From: Ophiobolus disseminans | Lineage: Eukaryota; Ascomycota; Dothideomycetes; Pleosporales; Phaeosphaeriaceae | NCBI GenBank assembly: GCA_010093685.1 | Contig: MU006224.1 | Location: 836,476 to 900,475, forward strand | DNA length: 64,000 nt | Direction: 5' to 3' | In this document: in pieces, positions 1 to 9,928 of the stretch | Position numbering within the stretch: position 1 is the first letter of the stretch | Layout: the number at the start of each line of letters is the position of its first letter | Translations under genes and position numbers: made by a program | Notes under the pieces: generated by a model | What the model was told of the DNA's origin: nothing | The model's input: the letters and a program-made list of their open reading frames with translations, nothing else | Database searches by the model: none

Positions 1-240
1 GCTCACCAATGAAATTCAGCTCACATTCGGCTTGCGCGAGAACACCCCGTAAAAGAGAAGGGAGGTTATCAGTTGCCCGGATGTTTAGCTCCAGCTTCTT
101 CTCCATCAAATGGGTCACGTCCCTTTGGGAAGTGACGTCGGCCTGGAGACTATGAAGCCCTGTTGCGAACCTTCCTGCTTGGCTGTTCAAAAGCCTTGTC
201 TGGTCAATGATGGACCCGGCGATTTCATTCGTTTTTGCTA
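1..240 (-). pseudogene. Continuation of the NLR-like gene beyond the transposon, runs off the left edge
   Basis: Exactly one minus-strand frame stays open for all 79 codons from position 238 to the window edge. It encodes a hydrophilic helical segment (for example NEIAGSIIDQTRLLNSQAGR and THLMEKKLELNIRATDN). With the transposon and one TA copy removed, this frame joins in phase to the frame at 2042. That identifies it as the same gene and confirms the insertion boundaries. The NACHT/ankyrin part expected downstream would lie outside the window. Confidence 0.68.
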
Positions 241-330
241 AGCTCGGTTGTCTAGTTTGCGGCCACCCCTAGTTTGCGGCCACCGTGCGCGAATGCGGCC
301 ACCGAGCTCAACACGCGATAACTCAACAAC
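241..330 (+). repeat. Left terminal inverted repeat of the transposon
   Basis: This pairs with 1950-2039 on the opposite strand. The outer part begins AGCTCGGT next to the TA duplication. The motif TAGTTTGCGGCCACC occurs at 253-267 and 270-284, and a shorter GCGGCCACC copy follows at about 295-303. Confidence 0.93.
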
Positions 331-342
331 GCCGCACTCAAT

Positions 343-1944
343 ATGGATCCCCATGAGGAGGCTCTGCAAGGTGCTATCCGCGATCTCGAATCTGGTGTTT
401 TTACAAGCCAGAGGGCAGCTGCCAAGGCTTGGGCAGTCCCTCGGACCTCAATCCAGCGCAGGCTACAGGGCAGCGTTCCACACGCGATAGCTCATCAGCA
501 ACAGCAGCGGTTGACACCTGAACAAGAGTCCTTTATAGTTGACTGGATACTCGAGGAGGATGCGCGATCTCTGCCTCCATCTCATGCGCGCGTACGAGAG
601 ATGGCGACTCGAATACTGAGGCTTGGCGGCGACTACGAGCCTCTCGGCCAGCGATGGATCTCCTCCTTCCTTACACGTCAACCTCGAGTTGCCAGCATTG
701 TCGGACGATCGATTGACACCCTAAGAGCTGAGGCTGCGAGTCCTGCTCAGATCCAAGCGTTCCTAGAGCTCTTCCACCGCACTCGAATTGAGCTCAATAT
801 CAGAGTTGAGGACATATGGAATATGGATGAGACTGGCATTGCACTAGGAGTATGTACCAACTCTCAGGTGATCGCACGAGCTGGCAAGCGCAAGACTTAC
901 GTCAAAACTCCAGGCGATCGCGAGTGGGTATCAATCCTTGAGACAATCTCAGCTACTGGGCAGAAACTGAGGTGTATGGTCATCTTCAAGGGACAGAGCC
1001 TACAGACAACGTGGTTCCCATCTGAATTAGTGCCAGACTGGTTCTATACTACCTCTCAGAATGGATGGACCTCGCATGAGATAGGATCTGAGTGGCTAAG
1101 GCGCATATTCATCCCAGAAACTCAGCCTAGCGGCAATCAGTGGAGGATGCTCATACTGGACGGCCATGGGTCTCACGTTGATATTGAGTTCATGCTGCTC
1201 TGCCGTCAGCATAGGATATGGACTATATACCTTCCTCCTCACGCCTCTCATATCCTGCAGCCTCTAGACCTGGCTCCTTTTAGCGTACTCAAGTCAGGAT
1301 ATAGATCTGAGATCAGATCTCTATCTGCTCTTGATGACGCAGCTCCTATTAAGAAGGAACGCTTCATATCCGCATATTATCATGCGCGAGAGACAGGCCT
1401 ATCTGAGCGCGTTATTCGAGCTGGTTGGAGAGCTACAGGCATCTGCCCATACAACCCTAGTATAGTCATTCACTCCTCTCAGGTTTCTGCTCGTCCTATC
1501 ACGCCACCTCCTCCTGCACAGGCTGCGCAGCCTCAATCTCCTGCAGATCTATCCTTCTCAACCCCAAAGAGAGCTCAGGATATATATCAAGCTCAGCAGC
1601 AGCTACTGCAATCAGAATCTCTCTCTCGGGGCACCCGTCTAGTGCTTGGCAAGGCAGGCAAGGCTATTTCCCTATCAACTGCGCACTCAGCTCAACTGCA
1701 GGCTGAGAATCAACGTTTGAAATATCAACTAGAGCAACTTCAGAGTAAGCAGACAAGAAAGCGAGTCAGAGTTGATCAGAATGAGCGCTTCAGTAATGCT
1801 GAGAGTATTAAGGCTGCGATGGAAAGAGCAGCAGCTCAAGTTGCGCGCGCATCAACAAAGGAGACTCAGAAAGCTGCAAAGGCTGCAGCAGCTCAAGCTG
1901 CAGCTCGTACTCTAGACTCTATGTGTACAGAGTTTCAAATATAA
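343..1944 (+). CDS. pogo/Fot1-like transposase (HTH_CENPB / DDE_1 type)
   Basis: This 533-residue single-exon transposase should catalyse cut-and-paste movement of the surrounding element. The N-terminal third (about residues 1-125) has the helix-turn-helix layout of psq/CENP-B-type transposases, including a TSIQRRL recognition-helix-like segment and WISSFLTRQP near the end of the CENP-B-like half. The catalytic core shows the three expected acidic sites: WNMDETGI, ILDGHGSH and HILQPLDLAPF. The C-terminus is Ala/Gln-rich and probably coiled coil (QLQAENQRLKYQLEQLQ), followed by a basic KRVRV patch. Length and motif order match full-length Fot1/pogo proteins and there is no internal stop. The ATG at 343 lies 12 bases inside the left inverted repeat. 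Confidence 0.95.
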   Translation: MDPHEEALQGAIRDLESGVFTSQRAAAKAWAVPRTSIQRRLQGSVPHAIAHQQQQRLTPEQESFIVDWILEEDARSLPPSHARVREMATRILRLGGDYEPLGQRWISSFLTRQPRVASIVGRSIDTLRAEAASPAQIQAFLELFHRTRIELNIRVEDIWNMDETGIALGVCTNSQVIARAGKRKTYVKTPGDREWVSILETISATGQKLRCMVIFKGQSLQTTWFPSELVPDWFYTTSQNGWTSHEIGSEWLRRIFIPETQPSGNQWRMLILDGHGSHVDIEFMLLCRQHRIWTIYLPPHASHILQPLDLAPFSVLKSGYRSEIRSLSALDDAAPIKKERFISAYYHARETGLSERVIRAGWRATGICPYNPSIVIHSSQVSARPITPPPPAQAAQPQSPADLSFSTPKRAQDIYQAQQQLLQSESLSRGTRLVLGKAGKAISLSTAHSAQLQAENQRLKYQLEQLQSKQTRKRVRVDQNERFSNAESIKAAMERAAAQVARASTKETQKAAKAAAAQAAARTLDSMCTEFQI

Positions 1945-1949
1945 GCGTT

Positions 1950-2039
1950 GTTGTTGAGTTATCGCGTGTTGAGCTGGGTGGCCGCATTTGCGCACGGTGG
2001 CCGCAAACTAGGGGTGGCCGCAAACTAGGCCACCGAGCT
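1950..2039 (-). repeat. Right terminal inverted repeat of the transposon
   Basis: This is the inverted partner of 241-330, gap-free with about four substitutions. It starts six bases after the transposase stop codon (1942-1944), so there is almost no 3' untranslated spacer. Confidence 0.93.
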
Positions 2040-2990
2040 TACCATACCTTCAGTTTTGTATATTCTGGGGGCCATGGTAGCAATGGATGTATTCGCCGTA
2101 GCCGCTGACGAGAGGTGAAGGTGAGTTACTTGTTCATTCAAGGCGTCCATGGACCTATGGAGGCGCTTCGTCTTCTCGTCCAGATCAAGATCTGAGAGAG
2201 ATCCTTTCAGTCCATCCTTTATCCTGGCCACTGCATGGTCGGAAGTTAGGAAAGAGTACATTGTATCGAGGATTCAGGGCGCCTACACAGCTTCTTGTCG
2301 ATTAAGCAGGCGATCATGCCTTCGATTGTAGCCAGTAGGTCGAGGTACACCGTCAACGCTCTGTCTTGCAGTACTAAGCAATCTGGGAAGAGCTCGTAGC
2401 AACGCTGAGTTTTCAAGATAGCTGCTGGAAGGGTGTCACAAGCGTCGAGGATCATCGTGCGCCGTTCACTTCTTCGCGCTGCCACCTGAGAGCTTGTTAA
2501 AAGACTTTGGAGAAAAGAAGGCTTTGTGGCACACATGACGTACTCCTAGGATGAGCTTGAGCCCTCCGCATAAGGTGCCGAAATACTTGTCATTTAGCAA
2601 AAGTCCCACCCAAGGCGTTATTGAGGCCGAATAGTCGCCTGTGTGGCGGAAGTACCCTCGGACGGCTCCTGCAGACCCTTTCCTTTTTCTGCAATGTACG
2701 CTGCCTCTGCATCTCTGGCGGCCTGAACCACCTCATCCCACGAATGAGAGCCTTGCAAATTGATCTTCGTCTTTGGTCGTATATCAGGACTGGAGCTCTG
2801 CCAACATGAAGAGGGTGGGTCTCTAGCACCTTGCTTCTTTCTGTTGAAAAGATGGAGCTTTAGCTCGCTGCTCGTCATATGTCACAGGCCGGAACACTGC
2901 ATGCTGATCAGGCGCATGCTTATCCATCCAACGCTTCACTACGGTGCTTCTTTCACGCTGAACAGAAATCATGGAGCTTGATACTGCCAT
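2040..2990 (-). pseudogene. N-terminal fragment of a decayed NLR-like (DUF7708-type) gene
   Basis: Read on the minus strand, pieces in different frames line up as the N-terminal module found in fungal NACHT/ankyrin proteins. They are RSTVVKRWMDKH (from the ATG at 2990), SWDEVVQAARDAEAAYI, NDKYFGTLCGGLKLILG, CYELFPDCLVLQDRALTVYLD and DLDLDEKTKRLHRSMDALN. The CGGLKLILG and ELFP...YLD blocks are typical of the DUF7708 module in NLR-like proteins (family knowledge). At least four frame changes (near 2830, 2625, 2540 and 2255) join blocks that should be contiguous. Several are too tight for introns, so I call it a pseudogene. The frame runs up to the TA at 2040-2041, where the transposon interrupts it. 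A few of the changes could still be unannotated introns. Confidence 0.72.
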
Positions 2991-3200
2991 CGTTGAAAAC
3001 TCAATCGATGTATGCTGCGCCGACAGAGATGAATACTCCAGATAGTTGTAGATGAGGTATTGGTGGTCATACCCTGTGCTTATTATGTACGGAGCACAAG
3101 CTTACTCCTGCAGATTACCCGATACACACCGACACGTGTTTGTACTCGCATGTGCAAGGTCATACGATGAGGGGTTGTCGAATTTGTGACCTAGCAGCAA

Positions 3201-6200
3201 ATGTCAGCTCGCTCGCTGTGTCTCTTTTCACCACTATGCTTACGCAGAGTTTGTTTACTCAAAAGCATTGACGACAACTTCATACATAGCCGGAGACCGG
3301 ATAACTCGAGTCTATGCTGCAGAACCAACAACTCAAAAGATATGGGAAATTTACATGTGCGCGATCAAGGCCGACAAACGAGTACATCTCATAAATCCGC
3401 AACCACCTCTGGTTCCGAACCACACTGCTCTCCAGAAGAGACAACCACGTCCACCAGAGAGAGAACGATAATTCCACAGCTAAAACGACTGAAATGGGAG
3501 GATTTTGAAGAAGTCAAGAGTGATACGCAAATCTACGCTATCGATGTTTTGGTCCGTCCGAAAAAAACGGTCCAGCAAGAGCCTCCATATCATTGCGGTG
3601 TGGTACCTATAAAGATTCGTATCAATTGTGATCGGCTGGTGGACATGCTGCAAGAGATCACGGAACGTCACATGAGGACGCTTCTCGTTATATTACGGCC
3701 CATGTAAAGACCTCATACACCACGAAGCAGTTCTACGAAAAAGCTGCAGGCTCTCACAGACGAATGGCGTTCTGGTTCCTCGGATGATCAACAGGACGCA
3801 ATCCCGTTCGGGAGCGACCACCCTCGGTATTCTACTCCAGACACTTCAACAGAGACGAGTAGAGTTAGCGGAGTACCCGAGAGCCTTCAGTGCCTCATGC
3901 AATTCTTAGATAGCGACGTATTTCCTGTTTATCGAATGTACAGGTCATCAACTCCGGTAAAGGTTCACTTTCATCACCTCTGGTACCTATTCCGGCCAGG
4001 TGACTTGATCGTGTCCTGGAACTCATCCGTAATAAACGAAACCACGACTCATGGGTCGTGTATGCAGGAGCCAAGTTGTGCCGAACAGACTTCTGGAAAA
4101 GAATTTACCTGCAATATGGAGGGTCTTGCAAGTGACGAAAGGTCGACCTAAGCTCCCATTGGTTCTTCGACATCCTCGCGATAAATTATGGACCACAACG
4201 CAAACAATCAATAATTTCAGTATACTGTGTTATATGATCAGGTACGACGGGTCGTCCTTTGGGCCTGCTGGCCATACCTTCGAGATATCTACTTTCAGAG
4301 GGTGGAAGGAAGTCACTCAGTTCGACCCATATCCAGCAAGATACATAGCGAACTATGAGGAAATACGATTGCGACAATTGGAGCGTGGCAGGATGTTCAT
4401 GCGATGCGCAACGCCTAGATATACACACTGTTTCTATACCGGACGCACTCTACCACATCACCAAGCTGGGATCAGCGCTCAGCACACTGCTATAGTTGAT
4501 GGACACGTCATTGTGGACATCAGTGGCGCCAATATAGACAATCCCGGCTGGAGGCTACAACACGCCTGCCTGCCCGAGTCAAGCAACGACCCTGGGCACG
4601 AAGTGTATCCGGACTCTACACATGGGTATGCGGAAAGCCAGAGAAACTATGGTCCCCAACCCGATCAGCGCGATTGCATGTGCGAGGATTATCATGTCGA
4701 CACTGATGACATGAAATAATTCGTCGCTGACAACCCTTTTCTCTCCTCCGTCAAAAGTGAATCTACTCGTGGTAGTGAGTCTGATATGTAGTGCCATATT
4801 CGACGACATAGACATTACTATTTTTCCAGATCGCGTTGTGGGATTTGATCTCCACCGAAAGAAGTTTAGTATATTAGCCGTTGAGTTCTTGCACCCAGTG
4901 GAAGCAGACAAAAAAGGCTGGGCTAACCTCGAACTTCCTCGTGGGCATAAGCGAATGGTGGTCCAAGCCCAAATCAAGGCGCATTTCATGGAGAAGCGGT
5001 TACAAGCGCCTGGTATTCATGGCGAACACTAACGTGATATAGTCCGCGGCAAATGTCACGGCTTGATCATACTCCTTCATGGGGCCCCAGGTGTAGGCAA
5101 AACTTCAACTGCGGAATGTGTCGCAGAGACACTTCAAAACCGCTATACCCAATCATGTGTGGTGATCTCGGCGTAACGGCAGGTGTCGTAGAAGAGACGC
5201 TGAGCATGATATTTGCTAGAGCAGAAGCTTGGAACTGTGTAGTCCTGCTTGACGAAGCAGACGTGTTTCTTGCGCAAAGAACAAGATTTGAATTGAAACG
5301 AAACGCCGTTGTATCTGGTGAGTGGTTGCAACATAAAACTGCAATTGACCCTGTACTCACTAATCTAGTGTTTCTCCGCGTACTCGAATACTATAGAGGT
5401 GTCCTGATTCTCACAACAAATCGAGTGTGTGCGTTTGACGAGGCTTTCAAGTCGCATACATCTCTATCTCTACTACCTGGCGTTAAATAAAGACCAAACA
5501 CTGGCCATATGGAGAATGAACTTGAATCGTGTCGTTGAGCAGAATATGGGTGGAATCGCTGCACACGAAGACGAAATCATGCGATTTGCGGATGCTCATT
5601 TAGACAATCACCGGGCGCGCGACACAAGATGGAATGGGCGTCAGATACGCAATGCATTTCAGACAGCACTTGCAATGGCAGAGTACGATGCTATTGAAGC
5701 TTCGGACGAAGCAGTATGGGAGAGGCAAGTCGGGACAGGGATCTTCAACGCGCATCTCAAAGCGTCACATTTTCGTACGGTTGCGGATGCTTCTTCTGAA
5801 TTTGACTCATATATGGAGCAAGCTACTGTTGCTACCGATGCAGGACGCGCATTGATGGACAGAGATCGCGCTGATAATTTTAAACGGATGCCTCCGCCTG
5901 CGAGCACTCGCAACCAACACTGCGATGGCCAATGGCCGCACGGAAGGGAAGACGAGGATATCTGCTTACGGCCCAGGCCAGATCCTGACGCACAGACATC
6001 ACAAGCAAACTTTGGAATTCGCGAGTTTGGGTCGACGCAGGCTGCTCGGTTCTCAGGACAAGAATGGCCGGGTACTTCACAGCGATGGACAGGAGCCCCA
6101 GATGAACCTCACCTCAACCCTCATGACCCTTACAGAGATAAAGCCTACATTCCAAACAAAGCTTCCGAATTTGGCGAGCGAGTTGTGCCGCAATCAAGCT

Positions 6201-6591
6201 ACGGCCAGATCCTGACGCACAGACATCACAAGCAAACTTTGGAATTCGCGAGTTTGGGTCGACGCAGGCTGCTCGGTTCTCAGGACAAGAATGGCCGGGT
6301 ACTTCACAGCGATGGACAGGAGCCCCAGATGAACCTCACCTCAACCCTCATGACCCTTACAGAGATAAAGCCTACATTCCAAACAAAGCTTCCGAATTTG
6401 GCGAGCGAGTTGTGCCGCAATCAAGCTACGGCCAGCACAGCGATGCGCGAGCGGCAGCACCTTCGCCGCTCTATCAGCGAGGAGGACAACAACCAGACAC
6501 TCCTTTGTCGGCTCCTCAGGCCCATCAAAGGTTGAACACATCGTCTCGTGCTCGTGCATCCTCAATTGTTCCCGAGGACGATGGATACTAG
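3201..6591 (+). pseudogene. AAA+ ATPase pseudogene (DUF7025 N-terminal domain plus AAA core)
   Basis: Conserved blocks of a common fungal AAA+ ATPase family appear in order but in changing frames. They are LKRLKWEDFEEVKSDTQIYAIDVL (about 3477-3552, with IRINCDRLVDMLQEI after it), HHLWYLFRPGDLIV (about 3980), WRVLQVTKGRP, SFGPAGHTFEI, LPRGHKRMVV, the Walker A segment HGAPGVGKTST (about 5080), CGDLGVTAGVVEE, the Walker B segment VVLLDEADVFLAQRTR (about 5240), FLRVLEYYRGVLILTTNRV, and RIHLYLYYLALN (about 5452). Shifts fall near 3707, 3738, 4060, 5030, 5130 and 5452. The last looks like loss of two bases from a CGCG run, because ...DEAFKS and RIHL... abut directly in different frames. A 227-bp duplication near the 3' end shifts the frame again. 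The natural C-terminus appears to end at the TAG at 6589-6591. Confidence 0.8.
5976..6429 (+). repeat. Perfect 227-bp tandem duplication
   Basis: Positions 5976-6202 are repeated at 6203-6429 with no difference found by eye, and a few bases of a third copy (GGCCAG) start at 6430. The unit sits in the 3' coding part of the AAA+ pseudogene. Because 227 is not a multiple of three, the second copy is read in a new frame. Identity of the two copies suggests a very recent duplication or an assembly artefact. Confidence 0.93.
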
Positions 6592-6959
6592 CTTGGTGGT
6601 TATGGATTGCGTCTCGCGCGGCTTCATGGTTAGTTTGGACTTTGGTATTGAGCGATGAGGTCAAGGAGTGAAGGAGTTGATTGAGTGAGTAACTCAGTAC
6701 GAGCAGAAGTCTCTATATATATGCTGAAGGCTGGGAAAAACGTGATACCAAGCTCTTACAGCTTCAAACACGCGGAAGATGGAGCAGTCCGCAAGCAATT
6801 CCCAGCAACACCTGTCAACATATATCCGAGGATGTACTCACACTCCACTCCCCCCAAACGTGGCAATTCTCACACAAGCCCGACGCCGACATATCCATAT
6901 CGCCGTCAAACATACTCATATATTTTCAACTGTCATACACCCAACCTCCCCCTCCCATG
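6592..6959. other. Intergenic, nothing recognised
   Basis: No credible coding frame. The right half is C-rich and poor in G on the plus strand and passes into the 3' end of the PEBP-like gene. Confidence 0.6.
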
Positions 6960-7731
6960 CTAAACTATCCCCAAAACCACACCACCCACCACCAACGCCC
7001 CCATCCCACTCTTCACCCTACTGCTCCCAACTCCCCCCGTAAACACCGCCCCCGCCGCCCCTGTCCCACTCGCCAACGACACCGTCTCCCTCGCCCTCTC
7101 CGGCGGAAAAACCTCCACAGTCGGCGTCCCCGCCAAATTCCTCACCCTGAAATGATTCCGCGCCACAACATCCCGCTCAGCTAAACCATTCCCCCTCAAG
7201 AAATCCTCCCAGTTGAACGGACTCCGTTGGGCAGGTACAACTACATTCGCCGGCGCCGGCGCGAACAGGAAGAAAGCGTATGTGTGCGCTACGTCGCCGA
7301 TGGGGGGCTCGGGGGGTTGGTAGGCGGTGTGTGTCGATGAGACGTTTAGGGAGGGCGAGGGGGAGAGCGTGGCGAGCCAGTGGATGGAGGGGGCGCGCAG
7401 GGTGGGTGAGAGGGGGGTGTCGAGGTCGAGCATTAGGAGGAGGGAGGGGGTGGTGAGCGGGGTGGGTGGGATAAGGGAGGGGGGGAGGGACATATCTGGA
7501 GATGTTAGTAGTGGGTATAGAGGGTTTGGGTAGGGGCATTGTAAGGGGATGAAAGAAAAACGTACGACCCGAATGCATCAACGCGCCGGGCGCATGAATC
7601 CTCCTCGCGCCATCTCCATACGTAATATTCAACAACAGCTCTTGCGGTATGGGTGTCGCCGTACTCTGCGCATGTCCTCCCCTAACACATAATAAACTCA
7701 AAGTCGTGAGTAGGAGGCGTGTCGGTAACAT
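6960..7731 (-). CDS. Secreted PEBP-like protein with hydrophobic C-terminal tail
   Basis: Exons are 7566-7731 and 6960-7495, joined by a 70-nt phase-1 intron (donor GTACGT, branch CTAAC, acceptor CCAG), giving 233 residues. The N-terminus is a signal peptide (MLPTRLLLTTLSLLCVRGGHA). The body matches the phosphatidylethanolamine-binding protein fold: LLLMLDLDTPL (the D-x-D-x-P strand), IHWL, and PPEPPIGDVAHTYAFFLF (the P-P-x-G-x-H-x-Y region). The last roughly 20 residues are Gly/Val-rich and hydrophobic (MGALVVGGVVLGIV), suggesting a GPI-anchor signal or membrane tail. Ligand and role are unknown; fungal PEBP-like secreted proteins have been linked to protease inhibition or lipid binding. In-frame ATGs also occur at 7734 and 7776. 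A relative with the same intron phase lies at 31321-32095. Confidence 0.85.
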
Positions 7732-8735
7732 CATGACCAGAAATATCGTATCAACAACAATTGAGAATTTTCTCAAACAGTCAAACTACTAGCCTTCATC
7801 TGCAAGGCACACCTCCCATCTTAACTTATCCCAATCGATCCGGCCCCGTCCGGGAGCATTGGTGTCTTGGAAGGTCGGTGCATGACGTGCGTCCCAAGGC
7901 GCCGTGGCATTGGCGCCGTTAGTGAAACCGAGATAGGAGGCTGGCGATGCGTGCAGCATTTACGTCGTAAGATTTAGCAGTATTGAGGTGCGTGTGTAGT
8001 CGCCAATGCAAGATGCGGCTCCATGGTGCTGGTTGTTGTCGATCGTGGGAGATGGACGACGCAGGTACGATGCACATCTTCCTTCCCTATGTTTTAGCAT
8101 GTCGCAGATCAACTCTTTACCGGTACGCGACTTGTGGAATATTAGATGCTGTAATGATCGGGACACTTGATTTACAAGCTCCGTAAGTAGCAAAGGCATA
8201 GGAATCACTGTTGTTGTCAATGACAATGCTGTTCTTACCTGTCAGTATCATCCCAATCCATTCGGCCCAAGTCCAACCTAGCCCCGCCGAGCTCCGTCTC
8301 GGCCAGACTACTCTTGCACAGCCACGTCACGAAGTCTTCGTATCCATAACAAGGCCATTGTCTTGACCAGATCGGCAGGGGTATATTGTTCTTCCTCCTT
8401 ACCATTGTGCACTGATCCCGACAATCTAGTGGTGCTATTAAACGGATGACAATATAGAGTGATGATTCGGGTATTTAGCATGTGGACTAGACTACATGTC
8501 GACGCTACAACAGGGGGATATACAGCAAAGAAAGAAAATGAACCGTGCGGTGTGCGACGCGCAAGATGCAATATATGCATAACGTCGAATGCCCAAAGGT
8601 TTTAACGTCCGTCCAGTCCGCAACACAACGCGACAAGAAGCTACAGCGTCGACTTCACAAAAACTCCATACCATTTCAAGCCTTAGTATTCCAAGAATAA
8701 GGTTATAAAGGAAAAACGCCAGAAACGGCCAGACT
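7732..8735. other. Intergenic region upstream of the PEBP-like gene
   Basis: About 1 kb with only short unconvincing frames on both strands. It should hold the PEBP-like promoter on the left and the 3' flank of the Bsd2-like gene on the right. No repeat or RNA gene recognised. Confidence 0.6.
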
Positions 8736-9928
8736 TTATACACTCCTCTCCGGACTCTCGCCCTCGGCTACAACCGCAACACCCAGCCCCCGATCAGGGG
8801 ATTGCAGAACGAGTTGCTCGTGCCGCCGTGCGCGGATGAAGTCTGATATGCTCTTGATCAAGATGAACCAGCCCACAATCATCAGGCCGTAGGCAACCCA
8901 ATCACTCCCTGACACAGCGCTCGCCGCGGGTGTCAAATCGCCGCCTCCAGACGTGGGGCTGCCCATTGTGTTCGGGTCGAAGTCGTGGGCGTTCGGATCG
9001 CTGGGTACGCCGCCGTCGAAGCCCGTGCCTGGAGTGTCGTTGTTGCCGCCGCCGGGGTTGAGCACGGCGGACCGGAAGCCGAAGCCGAATTGTACGAGTG
9101 TGATGCCGAGGCCAGCGCGCGACCCGTTCTTGGCTGCGTGTGTGGTGTGGAGCAGGTATGTGAGGAGGAAACCGACGAGCTGGAAGGACATGGAGATCAT
9201 GGCGTTCCAGATGAAGCTGAAGAGGGAGCCGACGGGGAGGCCTTCGACAAAGACCTCGTCGCCGAATGTGCCGGGTGCGAGGATGGTGGTTTCCCAGTAT
9301 GGTGGTGTTGCGTCTGCGGCGGCCTGTTCGTATGTCTGGATAGATATCGTTAGTATGATGTTGTAGCTAGTAGGGTGTCAGGACGTACCGGTGGCTTCTC
9401 CTCGGCGTCCTGGCCTGGCGTCGGCTTCGCACTGAGGTTTGCCCATACACCACCGTTTCCCCCACCATATACCCGCCCACTGCTTGGTGCTTGTGTGTTG
9501 AATACCGGTATCTCTGTGACTCTCCGCTGAATGCCCGGCGCAACCGGCTCATCTGGCTGCGGATTTCCCCGCATCAGCCGCTGTCGATCATCTCGTCCGT
9601 CGCCGTCCTCATCGTCGTCCGAGTCCGAGTCGAAAGTGTCTGCGAGTGTGCGGTCTTCTTCGTTTGCAAGCGGGTCGTCGGACAGGAGCCGCCGTGATGT
9701 GGCGTTGGGTGATGATGATCGTGAATGGAAGGATGGGGGTGGCGACGCCGGGGGCCACTGTTGGGTTCGTCGCGAGGTTACTGGGGAGCGGTCGTCTTCA
9801 TCGTCGCCGGCTACCTGTTTGGTCTCGTCAGTATCGCCGTGTCGCAGCTGCGATAAGGGGGGTGCGGCGGCGCATGAGGCGCCGGACGAGCCGCGGAGAC
9901 GCACTCTTTCGTAGCCTTGAGCGGGCAT
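8736..9928 (-). CDS. BSD2: Bsd2/Ndfip-family PPxY adaptor membrane protein
   Basis: Exons are 9389-9928 and 8736-9335 (53-nt phase-0 intron), giving 379 residues. Bsd2-type proteins reside in Golgi/endosome membranes and recruit the Rsp5 ubiquitin ligase to membrane cargo such as metal transporters. The cytosolic N-terminal half is low-complexity and acidic (DSDSDDDEDGDGRDDRQRL) with the family's PPPSFHSRSSSP, RTLADTFDSD and GGVWANLSAKPT blocks. The Rsp5-binding PPTY motif is created at the splice junction (KPP|TYEQAAADATPPYWETT). Three hydrophobic segments follow: SLFSFIWNAMISMSFQLVGF, GLGITLVQFGFGF and VAYGLMIVGWFILI. I chose the ATG at 9928 because MPAQGYERVRLRG resembles family N-termini; the frame stays open upstream to 10174. 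Divergent from the Cbp6-like gene with 324 bp between starts. Confidence 0.93.

Larger units (their letters stand above)
239..2041 (+). mobile_element. Intact pogo/Fot1-type DNA transposon
   Basis: The element spans 241-2039 and is flanked by TA target-site duplications at 239-240 and 2040-2041. Its 90-bp terminal inverted repeats (241-330 and 1950-2039) align without gaps and differ at about four positions by eye. Each repeat carries two copies of the motif TAGTTTGCGGCCACC and a third, diverged GCGGCCACC copy, so the subterminal region is internally repetitive, as expected of transposase binding sites. One uninterrupted transposase gene fills the interior. TA duplication, an HTH plus DDE transposase and the size of about 1.8 kb fit the pogo/Fot1 branch of Tc1/mariner. 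The near-identical ends and open frame suggest recent, possibly autonomous insertion (inference). It splits a minus-strand NLR-like coding sequence in frame. Confidence 0.93.

Noticed and set aside
3707..5460. Explaining the AAA+ frame changes as introns
   Set aside because: Conserved blocks abut directly across some of the shifts, leaving no room for an intron; frameshift is the simpler reading.
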